Shown in pieces: positions 1 through 8,443 of a stretch of DNA of 64,000 nucleotides; within the stretch, counting starts at the first letter, position 1; every line of letters begins with the position of its first letter. The notes beneath the pieces are model-generated. The model was not told where the DNA came from and did no database searches. It saw nothing but the letters and a program-made list of their open reading frames with translations. Made by a program: the position numbers and the translations under genes. The stretch spans positions 1,553,001 to 1,617,000 of the forward strand of contig NZ_LR732469.1 in assembly GCF_902506425.1 (NCBI RefSeq). The letters run 5' to 3'. This stretch comes from Novosphingobium sp. 9U. Lineage in GTDB: Bacteria > Pseudomonadota > Alphaproteobacteria > Sphingomonadales > Sphingomonadaceae.

Positions 1-1001
1 CGCCGGGCATCGCGCGCCGGCGTGATCGCCAGCACCAGGATCATCAGCGCGATCGGCGCGGTGCGCAGGTCGGTGCCCCAGGAATTCAGCAGGAACTCGG
101 GCGCAGCCAGCGCGCCGGCGGCGAGCAGCAGGCCCGAGATCGCGAGACGAGGCTCTAACTGGCGGGGCCCTGCCCAGCGCAGCGCGAGCAACGAAGCTAG
201 GCCGACCGCCGCCAGTAGCGCGAAGTCCAGCTTCATCCAGGTGCCGCGCAATGCTCCGGCAAACACCGCAACCTTGGTCCGCAGCAGATCCTCATAAACC
301 CACGCGAAATCCGACCCGCTCGAGTGCGAGCGCCACAGCAGCAGCGGAATGAGCGGCACCAGCAATGGCCAGTTGCGCCGCATCGCCGGCCACAGGTCGC
401 GGACCGATCGCAGGCCGGCGAGTTCGTTGCCTGCAGCGAGCAGCAGCAGCGTTGCCCAGCTCGCCATGTGAGCCGTCCAGACCACCAGCGCCGCAACGAC
501 GAGGCCGAGTTGGCCGGCGACCGTCTCGGGCTTGCGCGCGTAGAGCCACGCGGCGGTCAGAAGGGCCAGCCCGATGCCCAGACAGTAGTTGAGGAAGCCG
601 TACATCCACGCCTGGTTGAGCACGAGCGGCAAGGCCAGGAACGCGCTGGCCGAGATGCGTCCATGCGCGGCGCGAGAGAGCGCGAACAGACCGGCGATCG
701 TCAGCGGAGCGATCAGCGCGGTGACGAGCCGCGTCGCCAGTTCCGCGCCAAGCCAATGGCTCAGCAGCGTCACGGGAAGGTCCTCGCCAAGATTGGCGAT
801 CCATTGCCACTGCACGGCGAAGTACCGCGCCAAGGGTCCGCCAGAGGGTGCCACTGAAAGGATGTAGTGCCGCGCCAGGTGCGCGGGGGCGTCGGCAAGG
901 CCGGGGATCGGCACGAAGAGCACCGGCACCAGCGCCAGCAGCGCCGCTGCAGCCGCCAGCCAGCCGAGTGGAAGTGAGCGCCCGGCGCTAACTTGCGGCA
1001 C
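1..1001 (-). CDS. Multi-pass integral membrane protein, C-terminus cut by window edge
   Basis: An open frame runs without a stop from a GTG at 1001 to the left edge, giving about 333 residues. A GAGGAAAGG-like ribosome site lies about 7 bases before the GTG, which decides this start. The protein has many hydrophobic segments. The first is close to the N-terminus (LGWLAAAAALLALVPVLFV) and is followed by a short loop, PGLADAPAHLARHY. The hydrophobic helix plus early acidic/His loop resembles large lipid-linked glycosyltransferase-type membrane proteins, but no catalytic motif can be confirmed. It is divergent from the small membrane protein at 1076. Function not recognised; only the membrane assignment is firm. 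Confidence 0.7.
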   Translation of the reverse strand, partial: MPQVSAGRSLPLGWLAAAAALLALVPVLFVPIPGLADAPAHLARHYILSVAPSGGPLARYFAVQWQWIANLGEDLPVTLLSHWLGAELATRLVTALIAPLTIAGLFALSRAAHGRISASAFLALPLVLNQAWMYGFLNYCLGIGLALLTAAWLYARKPETVAGQLGLVVAALVVWTAHMASWATLLLLAAGNELAGLRSVRDLWPAMRRNWPLLVPLIPLLLWRSHSSGSDFAWVYEDLLRTKVAVFAGALRGTWMKLDFALLAAVGLASLLALRWAGPRQLEPRLAISGLLLAAGALAAPEFLLNSWGTDLRTAPIALMILVLAITPARDAR

Positions 1002-1075
1002 GACCGAGCCTTTCCTCGCCAACCCGTCGCCGCCGGTCTATGCTCTTCGCTCGGTCATGAACGAGAGGATTGCAC

Positions 1076-1282
1076 ATGCGCTTCGTGCGGATCGGCGCCT
1101 GCATCATCGCGGTGCTGGCGATTGCCCTGGGCCTGCTCTGGCTCGGCCAAGGAACCGGCGTGATCGCCTGGCCTGCCGACAGCTTCATGCTGTCCGACCG
1201 GACCTGGGCGCGCAATGGACTGCTGCTGGTCGCGGTAGGCGGGATCGTGCTGTGGCTGGCCAATCCCTGGAGCCGCCGCTGA
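1076..1282 (+). CDS. Small two-TM membrane protein
   Basis: A 68-residue protein. The ATG at 1076 follows GAGAGGA with 6 bases of spacing, so it is preferred to a TTG six bases earlier. It has two hydrophobic helices, about residues 5-22 (ACIIAVLAIALGLLWLG) and 47-61 (GLLLVAVGGIVLWLA), joined by a short loop containing FMLSDRTWARN, and ends in WSRR. This looks like a small conserved inner-membrane protein of the sphingomonads. No function can be assigned. Confidence 0.6.
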   Translation: MRFVRIGACIIAVLAIALGLLWLGQGTGVIAWPADSFMLSDRTWARNGLLLVAVGGIVLWLANPWSRR

Positions 1283-1289
1283 GAGACGA

Positions 1290-2666
1290 TCATTGCGGGT
1301 CGGCGGTGCCGTCCGCGGGCACTTCGAGGATGAAGCGCGCGCCCTGCCCCGGCTGGCTCTCCACGCGCAAGTCGCCGCCCATGGCCCGGGCGAGCCGGCG
1401 CGAGATGTAGAGGCCGAGGCCCGAGCCGCCGTCGCCGCTGCGGCCGAGCCGCTCGAACTTCTCGAACACGATCGCCTGATCGGCATCGCTCAGACCCGGG
1501 CCTTGATCGACGACCAGTACCCGCGCCTGTTCGCCCGCTTGTTCCACCCGCACCTCGATGCGCGAGTTCTCGGGCGAATAGCGGATGGCATTGCCGATCA
1601 GGTTGATCAGGATCTGCAGCACGCGCCGGAACTCGGCCACGGCGCGTACCGTGTCGCCCGCTGCTGCGACCACGATGCCCTTTTCGCGCGCGCGGACACC
1701 CAGGATGCCGGTGGCCTGGCGGGCGACTTCACCCAGGTCGATGTGGTCGGGCGCGGTGACGAACCCTTCGGACTCGACGACTTCGAGATCGCCCAGGTCC
1801 TCCACCAGGCCGAGCAACAGCCGCCCGGCATTGGCGATCTCCGCCGCATAGTTGGCGTAAGCGTCGGGCAGAGGCCCGGCCAGCCGGCTGCGGATCGTCT
1901 CGGCATTGGCCACGATGCGCGCGATCGGCTGGCGCAGCACCGGCGCGAGGTCGTGGCCTACGAGGCCCTGACCGCCTGAAACAAAGACGCCCTCTCCCTC
2001 TGGCTCGACTTGCGGCGGAGGTTCGTCGGACACGAGCAGCAGCTCGAACCCGACCGGATCGTGACCGGGCCGGGACTGCGGCAGCAGTACGATGCGCCAC
2101 GCGCGAGGCGAGCCTGCGACCTGCACCGGCGCGCCGTCCAGCAGGCGCCAGTGCAGCGCGCGCGCGCCATGGCTTTCGGGAGCAAGGAAGTCGGTGAACG
2201 GGCGGCCGACTCCGGCGCTCATGGCATCGGCCAAAGCCCGCAGCTCTGGACTGTCGCTGGCGACGAACAGGATCCGCTGCTCGGCGTCGAGCCGGGCGGA
2301 CAGTTCGCTGACCTCGCGGTCCATCGCAGCCCGCCGTTCCATGACGCCCCGGGTCTCATCAGGCGCGAGCGGCGTGGACTGCCAGCTGCGCAGCACGATG
2401 TCGCAGCCATCCGCCTCGTCCTCGCCACGAGGGTCGACCTCCACCCAGGCCGTCACTGTCTCGGCGCCGTCCTGCGCGCTGATCGAGCGGGCGAGGCGCA
2501 AGCGATAGCGGCGTGCCTTGCGGACGAGTTCCAGCAGCTCGGGCACCGCGACCGTGCCCGGCAACTCGCCGCCGCAACTGCGCTGGAGGCTTGCAAGCGG
2601 CTCGTCCGCGTGGACCAGGCGGTCAGCCGCGTCGGTGGCGGCCCGCGCCAGGATCGGCTCCTGCAC
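1290..2666 (-). CDS. Histidine-kinase-like protein lacking the H-box histidine
   Basis: The C-terminal half is a clear HATPase_c domain: N-box NLIGNAIRYSP, G1 DQGPGL, F-box FEKFERLG and G2 SGLGLYISRR. In front of it is a dimerisation helix where SHELRTPL would be expected, but the sequence reads APVLRQPI, so proline stands in place of the phosphorylated histidine. The N-terminal part (about 230 residues) is soluble and PAS-like in length, with no membrane helix. The GTG at 2666 has GAGG five bases upstream. A longer ATG start at 2711 would overlap the upstream gene by 38 bases and has no ribosome site. It follows the DUF2336-like gene closely, so the two are probably co-transcribed. It is likely a degenerate kinase, phosphatase or signalling scaffold rather than a normal autokinase. 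Confidence 0.8.
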   Translation of the reverse strand: MQEPILARAATDAADRLVHADEPLASLQRSCGGELPGTVAVPELLELVRKARRYRLRLARSISAQDGAETVTAWVEVDPRGEDEADGCDIVLRSWQSTPLAPDETRGVMERRAAMDREVSELSARLDAEQRILFVASDSPELRALADAMSAGVGRPFTDFLAPESHGARALHWRLLDGAPVQVAGSPRAWRIVLLPQSRPGHDPVGFELLLVSDEPPPQVEPEGEGVFVSGGQGLVGHDLAPVLRQPIARIVANAETIRSRLAGPLPDAYANYAAEIANAGRLLLGLVEDLGDLEVVESEGFVTAPDHIDLGEVARQATGILGVRAREKGIVVAAAGDTVRAVAEFRRVLQILINLIGNAIRYSPENSRIEVRVEQAGEQARVLVVDQGPGLSDADQAIVFEKFERLGRSGDGGSGLGLYISRRLARAMGGDLRVESQPGQGARFILEVPADGTADPQ

Positions 2667-2673
2667 GTTCACC

Positions 2674-3573
2674 TCAGTTACCTGCGTCGGACAGGAGAGC
2701 GGCCGCTCCATCGCGACTCAGGCGAGCGAAAGCGTCAGGTGCGGCCATGTCGGGATAGAGCCGAAACAGCTGCTGCTCGGCTGCGGCGGCGCTCAGGCCG
2801 GCGGCGCGCAGCGACAAGGCGAAGCGCGTTGCCTGTCCCTCATGCAGGCACAGCGTCACGGCATCGCGCGCTTGACCGGAGCCCAGGGCCAGCGCGGTGA
2901 GGAAGAGGCCAAAGCCGGCATGATCCAGATCGAGCGCGGCGACGGCGGCATTACCCAGGCTCGTCACCAGCCTTGCTGCAAGTCCCAGACGGCTGGCGCC
3001 CTCTTCGTATGTGTCACGGATGCTTGCTTCGTGCGGAGCACCGTCCGGCGTCACAGAGCGGGTGGCGAGCAGCGCAGCTTGCAGCAGATCGCCCGGGAGT
3101 TCGCCGAGCGGCAATTGCATGCGCCGTTGCGCCTGACACCAACGCGCCTGCGCGGCGAGGACCTTCATCCCCGCATCCTTTGTCTCCGGATCGGGAGAGG
3201 CGAGCAGTGCCTGCAGCAGCGGCGGCACCACGGGATCGATCGCCGCGCTCTGCTCCAACCGCTCGGTCAGCTGCCATTCGAGCGCGAGTGCGTGGAGGTG
3301 GCCGAGCAAGGCCGGATCGCCGAGCAAGGTGCGGGCCAGCGGTGCGCTGCGATCCCGCGCGAAACCACCGAGCAGTTGTTGCGCCAAGTGCGACGCCATG
3401 CCGCGGATCCGGGCGAGAACCTCGTCCCCGAAGACCGTGGCACCTTCGCCGCCGAGCAGATGGCGCAGGATCGGTTGGACCGTGCCCGCCAAAGCATCGC
3501 CTCGCGCCAGTTTCGCGCGCAGGTTCTCCTCAAAGGATTCCCCATTCTCGATGCGCACGGCTGTCTCGAACAT
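2674..3573 (-). CDS. Alpha-helical protein, DUF2336-like
   Basis: A 299-residue soluble, Ala/Leu-rich, all-helical protein with repeated helix pairs and no signal peptide or membrane segment. Composition and layout resemble the DUF2336 proteins of alphaproteobacteria, which have no settled function. It lies directly upstream of the kinase-like gene, which starts about 8 bases after this stop, so the two probably act together. The family assignment is tentative because it rests on overall character rather than a sharp motif. Confidence 0.55.
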   Translation of the reverse strand: MFETAVRIENGESFEENLRAKLARGDALAGTVQPILRHLLGGEGATVFGDEVLARIRGMASHLAQQLLGGFARDRSAPLARTLLGDPALLGHLHALALEWQLTERLEQSAAIDPVVPPLLQALLASPDPETKDAGMKVLAAQARWCQAQRRMQLPLGELPGDLLQAALLATRSVTPDGAPHEASIRDTYEEGASRLGLAARLVTSLGNAAVAALDLDHAGFGLFLTALALGSGQARDAVTLCLHEGQATRFALSLRAAGLSAAAAEQQLFRLYPDMAAPDAFARLSRDGAAALLSDAGN

Positions 3574-3608
3574 GCCCCCATGCTTAACGCCGGCTGGTTA
3601 AGGCCGGG

Positions 3609-4808
3609 TTAGTTGATCCGTCTTGGCGGCAGCACGATCGCCGCCAGCGTCAGCGCGACCGCGAGGATCCGCACCGTCACATCCAGATACCCCAACGCCG
3701 CCGCCACGCCCAGCACCAGGGCAAGCGCCGCGCGGTCGCAAGTCCAGGCCGCGAGGCCATCGTTGAGCAGCCGGGGCGCCAAGTGCAGCATCAGTACCAG
3801 CATCAGCGGCGCGAACAGCACGTTTCCGATCGGGATCGGCGCCAATCCGGTCGCATCGCCGGTCCCGAGCAGGCACACCGCGATGAGCGTCAGGTCCGTC
3901 ACCCAGCCCAGCACGTCGGCTCGGGGGATTGCTGGCGCCATGACGCTGTAGGCCTGCCGCTCCGCACCGCGCAGCAGCTCGGTGGCACGCGCCAGCACCC
4001 ATCCGATCGCCACCAGGACGAACGCCGGCACCACCAGTTGCAGGCAGCCAAGCGCGATCGCCAGGACGAGCGCCGCCAGCGCTGCCACGCTCGACGCGCC
4101 GCTCGCGTTCCCGCCGTGCAGCAGCGAGGAACCGAACGAGAGCACGCCCACGCGCGCCAGGCGGTCCGAAAGCGTCACCGCGTGGCTGCGGCCCAGGCGC
4201 AAGCGCAACCACTCGGTCTCGATCGCCAGCGCCTCGCCTTCGCTGCGCACCATGCGCCAGCCTGGGCCGGTGCGCGCGTCGGTAGGCACCTGGCGCATCT
4301 GCGCGCCGGACTGCAGCGCGATGCGCGTCAACGCAGAGGTCGCGTCGCAATCATGCGGCAGGTCATGCAGCCGCTCCACCAGCGCACCGGAAATGCGCAT
4401 GACACCGGCGGCAGCGTTGTTGATGTCGAGCCGCTCGAACCCTTCCGCGACGGCGCCGTCGTCGGGCAGCGCGAGCACGACCGGTCGCGTGCCTTCGAGC
4501 AGCGGGGTCACTTGCGCGGGGTCGGCAAACAGCCCCTCGGTCACCACGATCAGCTCGTCGGCGGCAGTCACCAGCGCGGAGAGCTGCTGCGGACCGGCAA
4601 CGATATGGAAGCGCAAGCCGGCGCTCTCGGCGCCGTGCTGCAGCGCGATCAGCTCGGGCGACGGGCCGCGTGCGAGGCAGATCAGGCGCTGGCAATCGAG
4701 CGCGAGCGCCAGCCCCAACTGATGCTGCGCCAGGCTTGCACCGGCGATGCGCAGGAACGCGCGCGGGAACGGCTGGCCGGATCCCGCGGGTTCGAGCATG
4801 GAAAGCAA
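3609..4808 (-). CDS. Membrane protein with nucleotidyltransferase-like N-terminal domain
   Basis: About 400 residues. The N-terminal third reads like a degenerate sugar-nucleotidyltransferase fold: LEPAGSGQPFPRAFLRIAG, then SLAQHQLGLALALDCQRLIC, where an activated-sugar enzyme would have the G-rich loop, RPK and the partner helix. The C-terminal half has about five hydrophobic helices. A pairing of a nucleotidyltransferase-like domain with a membrane domain is known in CDP-alcohol lipid synthesis proteins, but the CDP-alcohol phosphotransferase D-rich motif was not seen. The start is uncertain: TTG at 4808, ATG at 4799, or a CTG at 4820 that alone has a good AAGGGGAG ribosome site. Function unassigned. 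Confidence 0.6.
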   Translation of the reverse strand: MLSMLEPAGSGQPFPRAFLRIAGASLAQHQLGLALALDCQRLICLARGPSPELIALQHGAESAGLRFHIVAGPQQLSALVTAADELIVVTEGLFADPAQVTPLLEGTRPVVLALPDDGAVAEGFERLDINNAAAGVMRISGALVERLHDLPHDCDATSALTRIALQSGAQMRQVPTDARTGPGWRMVRSEGEALAIETEWLRLRLGRSHAVTLSDRLARVGVLSFGSSLLHGGNASGASSVAALAALVLAIALGCLQLVVPAFVLVAIGWVLARATELLRGAERQAYSVMAPAIPRADVLGWVTDLTLIAVCLLGTGDATGLAPIPIGNVLFAPLMLVLMLHLAPRLLNDGLAAWTCDRAALALVLGVAAALGYLDVTVRILAVALTLAAIVLPPRRIN

Positions 4809-4943
4809 GGCAATGCGCAGCGTGCTCCCCTTTCGCGCGCCGACGCCAGCGGCGTCACTAAGGACGAACTCTAGGCGCTGGCCGGCATGGTGCCAAGCGC
4901 CAGCATGGAACCCGACCTGTGGAAATCAGCTCTGGAAGGTTGC

Positions 4944-5246
4944 TCAGTCGGCCGTCACGTCCGCGACATAGGCCTTCAGGCGGCGCACCACCGTCGGCTC
5001 GCCAGGTGCTGCACCCAGCGCTTCCTCGGCCAGGTCGAGCAAGGGCTTGGCGTGGAAGCTCGCCGCCAGCCCCTTCAGGCGCATCGCCGCCAAGGTCCAG
5101 TTGCCATCGCATCGCGAACGTTCGAGCAAGTCGACCTGCCGTGCCACGCTCTCAGCATAGGCCGCGCGCAGTTCTTCGAACAACGCCGCATCGCCGCCCG
5201 CCGCGGCCTGGAGAGTGGCCTCGAGGGCGCCTGCTTCATAAGCCAT
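4944..5246 (-). CDS. HPt-like phosphotransfer protein without the active histidine
   Basis: A 100-residue, all-helical, acidic protein. The segment AAMRLKGLAASFHAKPLLDL fits the histidine phosphotransfer (HPt) pattern HxLKGxxxxxG...L..L, but methionine occupies the place of the phosphorylated histidine. ATG at 5246 is preferred to a TTG two codons earlier. It is divergent from the TipN-like gene, and the short gap holds a CtrA-type box. It may be a scaffold or a phosphorylation-independent adaptor. The family match is by motif and helix pattern only. Confidence 0.5.
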   Translation of the reverse strand: MAYEAGALEATLQAAAGGDAALFEELRAAYAESVARQVDLLERSRCDGNWTLAAMRLKGLAASFHAKPLLDLAEEALGAAPGEPTVVRRLKAYVADVTAD

Positions 5247-5270
5247 CCACAAGCGCTAGAGCGGATCCGT

Positions 5271-5285
5271 TTAAGCGGGGTTTAA
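5271..5285. promoter_or_regulatory. CtrA-type binding site (TTAA-N7-TTAA)
   Basis: The bases read TTAAGCGGGGTTTAA, an exact match to the full CtrA recognition pattern TTAA-N7-TTAA of alphaproteobacteria. It lies 31 bases before the TipN-like start and 24 bases before the HPt-like start, in a divergent promoter region. Spacing suggests that CtrA could control either or both genes. TTAA is uncommon in DNA this GC-rich, which makes a chance match less likely, but occupancy is inferred. Confidence 0.5.
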
Positions 5286-5316
5286 CGCGGTGCGCCTCTC
5301 GTGATAATTTATCAGC

Positions 5317-7989
5317 ATGGCAGGGGAAACACGCATCATCGCGTTCGGCGCGAACGGGGCCGAGCAAAACGGCGGCGAAGCTGGCGTACAGCCACTCGAC
5401 ACGAGCCTCGATGTGGCGAGCGACTCGCCCGAGACAGCATACGCTGTGTCAGATTGGGACAACGAAGAGCCTGTTTCCTCCTCGGCGTGGCAGGACCATG
5501 CCGTGCCTGTTCTGGCACTCGTGGCCATCGTTGCGTGGACGGTGTTCTTCGCCTGGTCGCAATGGAGTGTGCTGCCGCGCACCCCGGCCGCGCAAGTCCC
5601 CTCGCTCGTCGTGCAATGGGCGGTGCCGGTGCTGCTGGTCGCTGTCCTGTGGCTGCTCGCCATGCGCAGCAGCCGCCGCGAGGCCGCGCGCTTCGGTGAT
5701 GCTGCGGCGCTCCTCTCGCGTGAGAGTGCCCAGCTCGAGACCCGGCTCACCACCGTCAACGGCGAGCTGAGCCTGGCGCGCGAATTCATCGCCGCCCAGT
5801 CACGAGATCTCGAGTCGCTTGGGCGCCTTGCCGTCGAGCGACTGACGCAGAACGCGGACCGTCTGCAGGAGCTAATCCGCGAGAATGGCGGCCGGCTCGA
5901 CACCATCCAATCGGTCAGCAAGTCCGCGCTGGAGAACATGGACAAGCTGCGCGGGCAGCTGCCGGTCATTGCCAGCTCGGCCAAGGACGTCACCAACCAC
6001 ATCGGCAACGCCGGCCGCACCGCGCATGTTCAGCTGGAGGACCTGATCGCCGGGCTCGGCCGCCTGAACGAGTTCGGCTCGGCCTGCAACGACCAGGTGC
6101 GCGCCGTGCGCGAGGCGATGGACGCCGCCGCCGCGGGCTTCACCGGTGTGTGCGAAGATCTCGACCATCTGGCCGCCGCGCGCTTCGAGGCATTGGCCGA
6201 ACGCGGCGCCGAGTTCCGCACCCGCATGGAGGCCGACGAGGTCGAGATGCTGGGCGCGATCCGTACCCGCGCCGCAGCGCTGGAGCACGAAGTGGCAGGC
6301 GTTCGCGGCGCGCTCGACACCCACGAGGCCGAGAGCCTGACCTCGCTACGCGCCCGGCTCACTGCCTTGCGCGACGAGAGCGGCGTGGTCGGCCGTGCCT
6401 TGCAGGACAGCGAGACACGCGCTGCCGACGCCTGGACCGCTCGCCTTGCGGCTCTGGAGGAACGCCGGGCCGAGCTGGAGACGCGGCTTGGCGAGAGCGA
6501 GCGGACCGGCCTCGAATCGCTGCGTGAGCGGGCGGACAAGCTGGCGCGCGCCAGCGAGGAGCTGCGCCTCCGCATCGCCGCCGACGAGCAGGCGGCACTC
6601 ACTGCGCTGGAGGAGCGGGTTGCTCGCCTGCGTTCGCGCACGGGCGAGTTGCAGTCGCAGATCTCCGCCGGTGAGCAGGCCGCCCTCACCCGCCTTCAGT
6701 CGCAGCTTGCGGCGCTCGACGGCGCCGTTGCCGAGCGGCTGGCCGATCACGAGCGCCACTCGGACGAGCTGGCATGGCGCAGCGAAGCGCTGGTCGGGAC
6801 GCTCAGCGATCATGGCGAGCGCATCGCCGCCGTCGCACAAAGCAGCGCGGAAGTCGAAGCGGCGCTGTCGCGCAGCCTCTCGCTGCTCGCCGATCGCCTG
6901 ACTGCTTCGCGCACCACACTGGCCGCCACTGAGGGCGAGGTCGAGCGCTTGACCGATGCCAGCGTGCGTTTGCTGGAACTGATCCAGGCAAGCGCCAAGC
7001 ACAGCTCCGGCGTGTTGCCCGAATCGCTCTCCGTTGCGGACGATCGCCTGTCGCGACTGGGTGACAAGGTGCTGCAACTCATCGACGATATCGAAACCGG
7101 ATCGCGGCGCAGCTCGGAACTGCACGGTTCGGTCGACGCGCTGCGCGAGGCGCTAGGGGCAGTGCAGGCCGACCTTGCCGCCGGCCAGTCGGCGATCTCG
7201 GAGCGCAACGAAACGCACTATGCCGAGATCGGCGCGCTGAGAGCCAGCCTGGGCGATATCGAGAGCGCCGGCGAACGCATCGGCACTCGCACCCGCGAAG
7301 AACTCGCAGCCGCGATCGAGCAACTCGCCGCAAGCGTGCGCAACGTGCTCGCTTCGCTGGAGGACGAAGGCGCCGCACGCGTGCGCGAGCTCGCCGAACG
7401 TCTCGGTGACGAGAGCGCCAAGGCCATCGACCGCGTCATGCGCCCACGCGCGGCCGAAGCGGCCGGCGCGCTGGAGCAGGCGGTAGCACATGCCTCAGGT
7501 GCCGGTCGCGAGGCCGCAGTGCAGATGCGCGAGCAGCTCAATGCCGTCGAGGAAGCCGTCGGCAGCCTGGAGACTCGTGTCGCGCTCGCGCGCGAGCAGG
7601 CGCAGGAGCAAGTCGACAATGATTTCAGCCGCCGCGCCGCGCTGATCGTCGATGCTCTTAAGTCCAACGCCATCGATGTCGCTTCGGCCCTCTCCGCCGA
7701 TGTCGCCGACACTGCTTGGGCAGCCTACCTCAAGGGTGACCGCGGCATCTTCGCGCGTCGGGCGGTGTCACTCCTGGACGCCGGGGACACACGCGCGATC
7801 CAGCAGCTGTTCGAGCGCGATGACACTTTCCGCGAGCATGTCAGCCGCTACATCCACGACTTTGAGTCGCTGCTGCGCCAGGTGCTCTCCACGCGTGAGG
7901 GCCATGCTCTGGGCGTGACGCTGCTGTCCTCGGACATGGGCAAGCTCTACGTTGCATTGGCGCAAGGGATCGAGCGGCTGCGGAACTGA
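5317..7989 (+). CDS. Large two-TM coiled-coil protein, TipN-like (tentative)
   Basis: 890 residues. There is an acidic cytoplasmic N-terminus of about 60 residues, two membrane helices (about 62-82 and 97-116), and then some 650 residues of Ala/Glu/Arg-rich heptad coiled coil with repeated RLxALxxE units. A compact C-terminal domain follows (about 770-890) with YLKGDRGIFARRAV, YIHDFESLLRQV and DMGKLYVALAQGIERL. Length, two N-terminal helices and long coiled coil match the Caulobacter new-pole marker TipN (888 residues). The CtrA-type box upstream fits a cell-cycle gene. The homology was not verified by alignment; another coiled-coil membrane scaffold remains possible. Confidence 0.6.
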   Translation: MAGETRIIAFGANGAEQNGGEAGVQPLDTSLDVASDSPETAYAVSDWDNEEPVSSSAWQDHAVPVLALVAIVAWTVFFAWSQWSVLPRTPAAQVPSLVVQWAVPVLLVAVLWLLAMRSSRREAARFGDAAALLSRESAQLETRLTTVNGELSLAREFIAAQSRDLESLGRLAVERLTQNADRLQELIRENGGRLDTIQSVSKSALENMDKLRGQLPVIASSAKDVTNHIGNAGRTAHVQLEDLIAGLGRLNEFGSACNDQVRAVREAMDAAAAGFTGVCEDLDHLAAARFEALAERGAEFRTRMEADEVEMLGAIRTRAAALEHEVAGVRGALDTHEAESLTSLRARLTALRDESGVVGRALQDSETRAADAWTARLAALEERRAELETRLGESERTGLESLRERADKLARASEELRLRIAADEQAALTALEERVARLRSRTGELQSQISAGEQAALTRLQSQLAALDGAVAERLADHERHSDELAWRSEALVGTLSDHGERIAAVAQSSAEVEAALSRSLSLLADRLTASRTTLAATEGEVERLTDASVRLLELIQASAKHSSGVLPESLSVADDRLSRLGDKVLQLIDDIETGSRRSSELHGSVDALREALGAVQADLAAGQSAISERNETHYAEIGALRASLGDIESAGERIGTRTREELAAAIEQLAASVRNVLASLEDEGAARVRELAERLGDESAKAIDRVMRPRAAEAAGALEQAVAHASGAGREAAVQMREQLNAVEEAVGSLETRVALAREQAQEQVDNDFSRRAALIVDALKSNAIDVASALSADVADTAWAAYLKGDRGIFARRAVSLLDAGDTRAIQQLFERDDTFREHVSRYIHDFESLLRQVLSTREGHALGVTLLSSDMGKLYVALAQGIERLRN

Positions 7990-8139
7990 ACCGCAGAAAT
8001 AGGACCTCGTCCTCGGCATGACCCCGTACCGGTCGCCTGAGTTTCGAACCTGTTCGCGTACGTGCTTGCCGGACGAGCTTATCGTTGCCGACACCGACGT
8101 CGAGTAAGACCCGGAATGACGCTCGTCAGCCCCGGGCAA

Positions 8140-8430
8140 TCAGTACCCCATGCTCTTTACCGGCGGCGGACCGTAGAAGTTCAGGTCCTGCACATCGACC
8201 CAACCGTAGACATAGTTCAGGTAGAACGCGAACATCATGGCCGCCGACAGGATCGTCGCACGCACCGCGATGCGACCGGGGCGGAAGTTTACCGGCGCAC
8301 TGTCGGCGTGCCCCGTTTCGACGCGGTGTTCCTTGACTTCGTCGGGCGTGCGCAGCCCGAACGGCATGACCAGAAACGCGGCGAGCACCCAGAGCAGCGA
8401 GTAGATCGCAAGAACGGAGGTCCATTTCAC
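8140..8430 (-). CDS. DUF1467 family small membrane protein
   Basis: A 96-residue protein with two hydrophobic segments (about 5-25, SVLAIYSLLWVLAAFLVMPFG, and 60-77) separated by a polar loop with the motif GLRTPDEVKEHRVETGHADSAP, typical of the alphaproteobacterial DUF1467 family. It starts with GTG, preceded by GAGGAGC about 9 bases upstream. It is the last gene of the long minus-strand run nuo-birA-coaX-rnj, 13 bases after rnj. Function unknown. The 150 bases between it and the TipN-like gene hold nothing recognisable. Confidence 0.8.
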   Translation of the reverse strand: MKWTSVLAIYSLLWVLAAFLVMPFGLRTPDEVKEHRVETGHADSAPVNFRPGRIAVRATILSAAMMFAFYLNYVYGWVDVQDLNFYGPPPVKSMGY

Positions 8431-8443
8431 GGGCGCAAGCTCC

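Noticed and set aside
3584..3601. Pair of TTAA sequences near the DUF2336-like gene, possible CtrA site
   Set aside because: The spacer is 10 bases, not 7, so it does not fit the CtrA pattern.
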